A DNA stretch of 64,000 nt from Blumeriella jaapii (Eukaryota > Ascomycota > Leotiomycetes > Helotiales > Drepanopezizaceae): the NCBI GenBank assembly GCA_009599575.1, contig VWND01000041.1, positions 62,001 to 126,000 of the forward strand. The letters are read 5' to 3'. Positions 56,006 to 64,000 of the stretch are shown piece after piece. Below the pieces are notes generated by a model. It saw only the letters and a program-made list of their open reading frames with translations. It searched no databases and was not told the origin of the DNA. Every line of letters starts with the position of its first letter. Within the stretch, counting starts at the first letter, position 1. Both the position numbers and the translations under genes were made by a program.

Positions 56006-56961
56006 TTATTTTTCCGTCCGAAAAAAACGCGCTTTCGAGTTTTTATTTATTAATACGTCGCTATCCAAATAATCGTACGAATTTAAATCTTCGGAATACG
56101 CTTTTAGCCAATTTATAAGTTTTGCAAAAAAACCGAAAAACTTTTTATACGTCAAATAAAAATCGCGCATTTTTAAAAAAGCGTATATAAAATTAAACGC
56201 GGAATACTACGTAAAATTTTTATTTAAATTTATTTAAAAAACTTTGTATTAAAAAGTTTTCCGCTGCATACGACAAACGATTAATTTTTCGATTTCGTAT
56301 TTAAACTTATTAATTATATTAATAAATTCAAAGGCTAAATTAATTTGTTCTGAAAGCGCGTCGTCAGCTGTTTTACGCAATCGATTAGCATAAAAAACTA
56401 AATATACGTTTATAATACTAAAAAGGTTTAGCTTAAAAGCGTTATCGAAAATTTTAATTACAATTTCAAAAAGGCCGTTTGTAAAATTGTCGAGTTTGCG
56501 AAAAAGTCGGAAAATCGGAAATAAACGTATATCGAGCCATACGTAATCGTTAACGTTAAAATCGATCGCGCGGCGAAACTTATTCGCATTTTTTTTTATT
56601 TTATCGTAAGCTTATTAAAAATGCGATTTAGCGAAGTTTCAAACGTCTTAATAACGGCGAGCGTACGCACGAGCTTCGTTTGCGTTTAGCTTATAAAAAG
56701 TTGGAAAAAAGAAAAATATCGAGCTTTTAATTTCAATTAGTATAGGAAATATAATCGTATATAATTTCAAAAAATAAAAAACTATTTAAACTTTCGTAGA
56801 AAAAGATTATTTGAGCGAAATTTATTATTAAAAAAAATTCGTTTTAATCGTTTTAATAAAAGTTTACGAAAAATCGAAAGCGTTTTTACAAATATTAATT
56901 GTAAATTTCGGTTTAACCGTCGGTTTTAAAATAAACGGCTGTCGAAAACTTTAATTGCGTA
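56006..56961 (-). pseudogene. A5 pol C-terminus and integrase end
   Basis: Aligns with 46132-47087 of A3, including the DWL-type C-terminal region and the integrase Glu region near 56920. Interrupted at 56961 by E3. Confidence 0.75.
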
Positions 56962-57209
56962 CTTAAAAGCGCTTGTAAATAAGATTACAACCGATTTAAC
57001 ACCGAATTAAATCCGAGTTAACATTTGGCGTAAAATTAACTCCGAGTATAATTAAAATTAACACGCGATTAAATAAAAATTAATTTTAGTATTATTAAAA
57101 ATTAATAAATATAATAAATTATATAATAATTTAAAGCTTCAAAAAAAATACAAATTTTATACGAATTTATTATAATTTTATTATTACTTTTTATTTACGC
57201 TTTTATTAA

Positions 57210-57804
57210 TACCATTTCGCTGCTAACACCACCTCGCTGCCACCATCTCGTCGCTATCATCATCATCACCATTATCACCACCACCTCGCTGCCACCATTT
57301 CGTCGCCATCACCATCACCACTACTACCACTATTATCATTACTATCACTACCACTACTATTATTATTATTATCATCACCTCGTCGCCACCATTATTATTA
57401 CCATTACTATTATTACTATTATTACCATTACTACTATTACTATTATTATTATTATTACCATTATCACCTCGCTGCCACCATCTCGCTAGCGCTATTTCGT
57501 CGCTATTATTATTACCACTATTATTATTATTATCACTACTATCACTACTACTATTATTACTATTATCACTATTTCGCTGCCACCACCTCGCTGCTACCAT
57601 TTCGCTGCTACTATTTCGCTACCACCATCTCGCTGCTATTATTTCGTCGCCACCATTATTACTATTACCACTATTATTATTACTATTATTACTATTATCA
57701 CCACCACTATTATTACTACTATCTCGCTGCTATCATTTCGCTGCTATTATTTCGCTGCCACCATTTCGCTACCACCATTTCGCTGCTATTATTATTATTT
57801 CGCT
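57210..57804 (+). repeat. E3 pyrimidine-rich minisatellite arm
   Basis: CTCGCTGCCACCATCTCGTC units with CAT/CAC/TAT runs. The state is intermediate between E1 (CAC-rich) and E2 (TAT-rich). Confidence 0.85.
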
Positions 57805-57925
57805 AATATTATTTTACTAAAAAAATAACGAAAAGCCGAACAGCCGAAAAGCCGAACAGCCGAACAGCCGAATAGCCGAACAGCCGAATAAGCTGAATAA
57901 TAGTTACAATAATAGCAGAAAGGTG
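57805..57925. other. E3 central spacer
   Basis: AAAATAACGAAAAGCCGAAC, then GCCGAACA/GCCGAATA units, then AAGCTGAATAATAGTTAC. Homologous to the E1 and E2 spacers. Confidence 0.75.
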
Positions 57926-58580
<655 letters not shown>

Positions 58581-58697
58581 AAATATTATTAAATATAATA
58601 TTAAATAAACGTAGTTTAATATAAGATTTTTAATTAAAATTCGAAAAATTTGATATATATTAAATATCGATTTTATTTAATTATATAAATTTGTTTC

Positions 58698-59030
58698 GGT
58701 GTTAACACCGAGTATAATCGATATTAACACCGATTATATTCGGTAATACCGATTATACTCGGTGTTAAATCGTTACATCGATATAAAAGTAAACCGCGCC
58801 ATTTCGATATTAATACCGATTAGCAACCGATTATATCCGATTTGAAAACCGATTATACACCGATTATAATCGAATTAAAACCGGTTTTAATATAAGTATA
58901 TAATCGATTATAATCGATGTATAATCGATTTTAAAATCGATTATAATCGATGTATACCCGGTTTTAAAACCGATTATAATCGGTATATACCCGGTTTTGC
59001 AACCGGATATAATCGATTGTAATCCGATCC
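58698..59030. repeat. E3 palindrome array
   Basis: Palindromes of the types GGTGTTAACACCG, ACCGATTATAATCG and GATTATAATC, in the same order as in E1 with scattered C-to-T and G-to-A differences. Confidence 0.85.
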
Positions 59031-59046
59031 TAGATAAGCCGTACGA

Positions 59047-59960
59047 TACCGAATATTTTGTTTAATTTAAATTAAAAAATAAATTAATATTAAAAGTTAC
59101 GATCGTTAATAATATTTTTTAAAAAACCAAAATATTTATATACGTAAAATATATACAATTTAACGAAGCTTCGAACATCGATATTTTTATAACAAAAAAT
59201 CGAAATAGCTTGCTTGGAAAAGCGATTTATTATTACGAATATATTATCGTAATCGTATTTATTTTTGTTAAAATTGTAAAAATCTATTATAACGTGTTTT
59301 TAAAAATAATTAAAAACAAAAAAAAACTGAAAAAAGCCGGAGCGTTTATTTTGTAAAACAAAACTTTTTCGATAAGCGTAGCAATTGCGATAGTATTGTT
59401 TTACGAAAGCTATTATACTTCGCTAATAGTATTGGTTCGAAAGCAATTGCGTAGTTTTGCGAACGCTAAAATAAACGGTGGAAATCTGGTCGTATATTTT
59501 TCGTATAAAAGCTAAACGAAAATAATTAACGTTTGATATTATTAAGCGATCGTAATATAGCAGCAAATCGCGTTTAAATATATACGAAATATTATTATTA
59601 TCGTTTTTTTTCGTAGCGTTTCGTATAGCTTTTTTTCGGAAATTATTAAATTATTAGCTATGCGATTAGCGTGGAAAATTTGGTTAACGATACGAAATGC
59701 GAAAAAAAAAAACAGTTATTTCAACGATAAAAACAGCTGTTTCGAAAGCTGTAAAAAGTCGAAGTTTTTTAATTAAAAAGCGGTAATCGATCTGATCGGT
59801 TCGAAAAAAAGTTTGCAAGCGTTAAATACGTTTAAAAAAGTTTTAACGATCGAATTCGCTCGTACGACGTATTAATACGTTAGCTAAAAAATTGTATTTA
59901 TTTGATTTGTACGTAATAAAAAAGTTGTAGTCGGCGAGAAGCTCGGCCCAGCGTATTTAT
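59047..59960 (-). pseudogene. A5 integrase core and N-domain
   Basis: Continues integrase beyond E3. The second Asp region lies near 59095, the first near 59320, and the zinc-binding region at 59400-59680, as in A3. Confidence 0.75.
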
Positions 59961-59989
59961 CGAACGTTTAAAAGTTTAAAAGTTATAAA

Positions 59990-60440
59990 ATATTTTAAAA
60001 TTTTATAATTAATAATAATTTTGATTTGATAAACTGAATTAATTAGTTTAATACGAAAGTTGCCTAAAAATTTTACGATTGCGAGCATTTTTTTATCGTA
60101 TACGACGTAGTTTAGCTTTGCGAAAGTTATAATTTTATTAAAATAAGCGACTAAAAGCCAATCGTCGTTATAAAATTACGAAAGCACAAAAGCTATTACG
60201 CCGTCGAAAGCGTTAGTTTTTAATATATAAGAAAAGTTTTGCTTATAATATTGTAAAACTGATGCAATAGTAAAAGCTAGTATAAAAAGGTCGAAACTTT
60301 TCTGACATTTAAAAATGAAATTATAAAAAACGTTAGTTTTAGTCAAATAAATCAAAAGCTTTGCAATTATACCGTAGTTTCGAATAAAACGTCGATAAAA
60401 GTTACAACCAAGAAAGTTTTATACACTTTTTATAATAATA
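59990..60440 (-). pseudogene. A5 RNase H
   Basis: Aligns with 47960-48420. The minus strand keeps GVIAFVLS-, SRLFNKI- and NYVVYDKK-type segments near 60100-60200. Confidence 0.7.
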
Positions 60441-60449
60441 AAAGGCTTT

Positions 60450-61440
60450 TAATAAACGACCACGAAAACTTTTTCTGAGTTTACTTTTAGATTTTTAGTA
60501 AAAATAATAAAATTTAAATAACGGATCCGAATAACGTTAAATTTAGATTTTCGAATATCGGCCTGTAATTCAGCGTCAGCGAATTTTTAAAACATTTTGC
60601 GAACGTGTATAGCGTATTTTAAAAGATTGGACGAATAAATAAAAATGTTATTTAAATATATAATGCAAAAATCGTTTAAATAATCGAAAAAAACGTCGTT
60701 TATATAGCGTTGATAAATTGCGGGTTTATTAATAAAGCCAAAAGATAGCATTTTGCATTTATAAGCGCCGTAACGCGTACGAAACGTCGTTAGTTTTTTA
60801 TTAGCGGAATTTATTCGGATTATGTAAAAAGCTTAACGAATATCGAGCTTCGTAAAAATTCGCGCTTTTGAAAAACGAGCAAAAGTTTTATCGATAAAAA
60901 GAAAAAAGTAGCGATTTTTACGAATAATATTATTAAAAGCTCGACAATCGATATAAAAACGTAATAAACCGTCGGGTTTTTTAGCGAAAAATATTGGAAC
61001 AACAGCGAAAAAAACGGTGGAAGGTTCGATAAAGCTTTTGTTAAAATTGTTTTATAAATAAATTTTAACAATTTCGAGTTTTAAAATCGATATTTTGTAT
61101 AAAAAAGTATATTTCAGCTTTTTTTTATTTACGATAAGCTCGATTTTATAGTCGTAAGGCCGGTGAAAAGCTAGCTCGTTATTGGCGGCCTTAGAAAACA
61201 CGTATTCGAGGTTTTTGTATTTCGAGGAAAAAGATTCGAAAAAAAGTTTATTCGAAATTAGCTTTATTAGGCTGGTTGAAAAGGTCGAAATCGATATTTA
61301 TTAATTTTGAAACGTTCGAAAAAACTATAAGATTAGGTTTTAAAAAAAGTGTTATACGTAAGGTCGTTTAGTATTTTGTCGATTTCGTATAAAAAAATTA
61401 AAAACATTTTAATTTTTTTTTTTCTGAAAATCAGCTTGAA
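60450..61440 (-). pseudogene. A5 reverse transcriptase (full span)
   Basis: The only uninterrupted RT span of family A: YxDD region near 60650-60700 and KNPTVYYVFISIVELL-type frame-shifted reading of the KKPDG-LRFCIDYR segment at 60960. The AAAAG target used by A1/A5 lies at 61165 and the ATAT target used by B2/B4 at 60839. Confidence 0.75.
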
Positions 61441-62100
61441 AGCGTATGTAATAATTTAGCAGATGGAAATTAAATAAGCAGTAGGTTAAAAGATTCGTTT
61501 TCGAATTGGTCGTTTAGAAGGTTTAAAAAATGGCTTGTTTGAATTATCGATTATATTAAGTTGAAAGGCTATCGCGGCGAAAACTTTTCTTCGGTTTTTA
61601 ATATAATTGTTTTTCGTAGAACGAAAAAGCTGTTTTATCGAAAAGAAAAAAGAAAAAAAAGAAATAATAAAAGAAGGATCGGCAGCCTAAAAAAGCGGTG
61701 GTATAATTTTTTATATTATTTTATTGGCGTCGCTATCGAAATTGGCACCGCGAGTGAAATTCGACCTTTTCGCGCTTCGTACAGCGTCGTAGGCCTGTCA
61801 TAATTGGTCAAGGTTTTTGTTACGTTTTACAGCATCGTTTTGATAGCGAAATTAAATCTTTCGGAAATGCAAATAAAAGATTTTAATATAACGAACGTAA
61901 AAGGCTGTAAAGGGATAAGATTTCGGCTAATAAAGCTTGCGTTTATTACAGTTTAGTAGAATTTAATATTCGGCCAACTAAGCTTTTTTTAAAATTATAT
62001 TATGATTTTCGAAATTAATAATTAAAAAAAAAGTAAACGATTGTATTCGGTTGTTAATAATAAAATTAAAAAGCGTAAAATATATAATTAAATAGCCACG
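61441..62100 (-). other. A5 protease-RT linker
   Basis: Equivalent of 1505-2165. Contains the CGCTATCGAAATTGGCACCG mini-motif (61731-61760). No recognised domain. Confidence 0.4.
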
Positions 62101-62107
62101 AGTTTTA

Positions 62108-62151
62108 TTATACTTTTTTACAAGAAAAAAAGCCGGGAAAAATTAAATTAA

Positions 62152-62182
<31 letters not shown>

Positions 62183-62420
62183 GGATTTAATTAGCGCCGA
62201 ATCGATCAACGTATAACCGTTCGCTTCAAAGTCGGCGAATGCTTTTATTTTGTACAAAAAGCTATTTTTAATAAATATAACGGGAATTATTAATAAATCG
62301 CTATTAAAAAACTTTCGAATATTAAAATAACGTATATCGCGTAACACGCCTAAAAAGAAAGCTTTGCTTAGGCCTGGGCGTTTTTTCGATTGGCGGAAAA
62401 GCTTTCGATTTCCTCGTATG
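62108..62420 (-). pseudogene. A5 protease relic
   Basis: The minus strand reads LRDIRYFNIRKFFNSDL, IPVIFIKNSFLYKIKAFAD and EANGYTLIDSALIK. D-F-E-A in place of D-S-G-A. An expanded adenine run at 62156-62182 (F-coding on the minus strand) follows. Confidence 0.75.
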
Positions 62421-63930
62421 CGTTTTAAAAATCGTTTGAAAAAGGGTTTTCGTTTTTATTATTATTATCAAAGGGCGAATCTTCGGCCGGCTCGATCTCG
62501 TTTACATCTACCAGCCTGGAAAAGCCTTTGGGTGGAACCGAAAATCGGCCCGTAACAAGTCGTGCAAATTAGCCTCGAACTTTCTGATATGAAATAAAAA
62601 ACGAGCGTTGTCGTTGGTTCGATCGAAAAAAAAAAACGCCAGAGAGGGCGTTTTGGCGTAAAAAAAAAGGAAAAACAAAAAGCTGAAAAAAAGCTTGTGA
62701 AACATTTGAACGATTTTCGTACGTACGATTTGATTCGTAATACGCTTTGATTAAGGACGTACCATTTTAATAAATAATAGATTTGATTAAAAAGCGATTC
62801 GCGTATAAAATTCGTTTAGCCAATTGATTTTGTTTTTTTTTAACGGACGGCGGTAAGTCAATTTTTAAAAATCGTTATACGCGCTTATTTTAAATACAGC
62901 TTTTTTCGTAGACGCTTTAGTATTTTATCGCGAAAAGCGTTCCAAAGCTGTTTATTAGTTCGTATTTAAGCGTTCGCTGCGAAAATGGAAAATCGCAGGT
63001 AAAATCGTTAAAAATCGTCGTACGTATTTATTATAAGTATTTTAAATTCGTTTTCGGCCTTTTGAACGTTTAAAAAGTCGGCTAGGAAATCGGCGACCTT
63101 TTTAATTAATTTTTCGAAAGATATAAAATCGGAACGATTTAAAATACGCGAAATGAAAAACTTTTTTGCTACGCTTTCGGTCTGATCGAATATATAATTT
63201 TTGCGAAATCGATCGCTAGCGAAATAATCGTAGTAAAATTCGAAGTTATCGAGAATTTTAATTTTTAACAGCGTGCTTTGTAATTTTTATTATTATTTAG
63301 CTTAAACTTAAGATTCGAAACGCGTTTTATACGAGCTAATCGAAAATTAGCAAATAAATAAAAATTATAGCGTTTAAAAAGCGCGCTAAGATTTTGGCCG
63401 TAAAAAAAAGATTTAAAAAAAATTCGCGAAAAGCGTGGAAGCTGATTTGCAACGTTTGTTAATTAAAATAAAACGTTGCGAAAAAAAAAAAGCAATAGAT
63501 TCGCGATTGGCAAAAATACGTTCGATAGATTTTACTAAACGCTTTGATTAAAAAATTTACCGCAATCGTATAATTTCCAGAAATTATCGTTTACGCTTTT
63601 GCGCTTTTTTTAATTGATTTTGCAAAAGTTTCAACTGAACGCTTTTAGCGTTAGGCTGCAAAAAAAAAATGGCAAGCGAAATGGTTGGCGCTCTGCCTTT
63701 TTTTTTGTTTTTTTTTTCCTCGGAGAAAGGACTGTTTTTCAAAAGAAAAAGCTTTTGGAAAAGGCTGCTTTTTCGCTGATTAAAAAGGAGATTGAAATGT
63801 AATAGCAGAAGCTGAAAAGCTCTGCTGAAGGAGGGATCGTTGAACAGAAGCTATTTTTCGTAAAATACGAAAATAGGTTTTTTTACGACCGGTCGATCAT
63901 TTTGATATAATCCGTGAAAAGTTCGAGGAG
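62421..63930 (-). pseudogene. A5 gag relic
   Basis: The minus-strand frame 62508-62705 shows FDRTNDNARFLFHI. The ADFLADF and FDQTES segments lie near 63080 and 63190. Same order as the other copies. Confidence 0.65.
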
Positions 63931-63976
63931 AAAAATAATTTACGCCGTCGTAGCGTAAAAAAATAGTTGTTAATAA

Positions 63977-64000
63977 TATAACGATCTAATTAATCGGAGG
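63977..64000 (-). repeat. A5 5-prime LTR, truncated by the window end
   Basis: TATAACGATCTAATTAATCG, the first 24 bp of the family A LTR. Confidence 0.8.

Noticed and set aside
62364..62555. 63-codon Arg-rich plus-strand frame
   Set aside because: Complement of the conserved gag-protease junction of A5. No counterpart is open in the other family A copies.

Overview
The window reads as a gene-free, AT-rich, heterochromatin-like block of a filamentous ascomycete genome (Pezizomycotina), built almost entirely of mutated transposable elements nested inside one another. The base composition fits repeat-induced point mutation (RIP): TpA is very common, CpG survives, CpA/TpG is scarce, and coding frames carry stops at Gln (CAA/CAG to TAA/TAG) and Trp codons. 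I found no host gene, tRNA or rRNA. All protein features below are broken relics.

Families, with my own labels. A: Ty3/gypsy element with a ~265-bp LTR, gag, protease, RT, RNase H and integrase (seven copies, all partial here). B: a ~10-kb Ty3/gypsy element with a ~268-bp LTR and about 4 kb of extra, unrecognised coding-like sequence after integrase (three copies). F: a chromodomain-bearing Ty3/gypsy element with a ~414-bp LTR (one near-complete copy and one fragment). G: a LINE-type retrotransposon. D: a 1.37-kb non-autonomous DNA element with long TIRs. H: an internally deleted Tc1/mariner element. E: three copies of a strange 2.1-2.5-kb foldback element made of palindrome arrays and two inverted minisatellite arms.

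Layout: E1 (1-1504); A1 (1505-4338); A2 (4339-7402); B2 left part (7403-8643); F1 (8644-17396); B2 right part (17397-25618) holding H (24236-24829); A7 (25619-29012); B3 (29013-35161) holding D1 (31936-33304); G (35162-~40269); F2 (~40270-41325); A6 (41326-44926); D2 (44927-45866); A3 (45867-48887); B4 (48888-49862); A4 (49863-55736) holding E2 (50444-52967); A5 (55737-64000) holding E3 (56962-59046).

The left part of the window carries the right-hand halves of a nest (E1 in A1 in A2 in B2 in A7 in B3 in G in F2 in A6). The right part carries the left-hand halves of another nest (D2 in A6, A3 in D2, B4 in A3, A4 in B4, A5 in A4). Three junctions, at the same base positions and in the same order, occur in both nests: B in A at ATAT, A in B at GTATA, and A in A at AAAAG. 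A nested block therefore seems to have been duplicated.

The two points that look most novel are the E foldback family, with TA target duplications and all three copies inserted in family A, and the duplicated nest. The extra 3-prime ORF of family B and the antisense ORF of family F come next.
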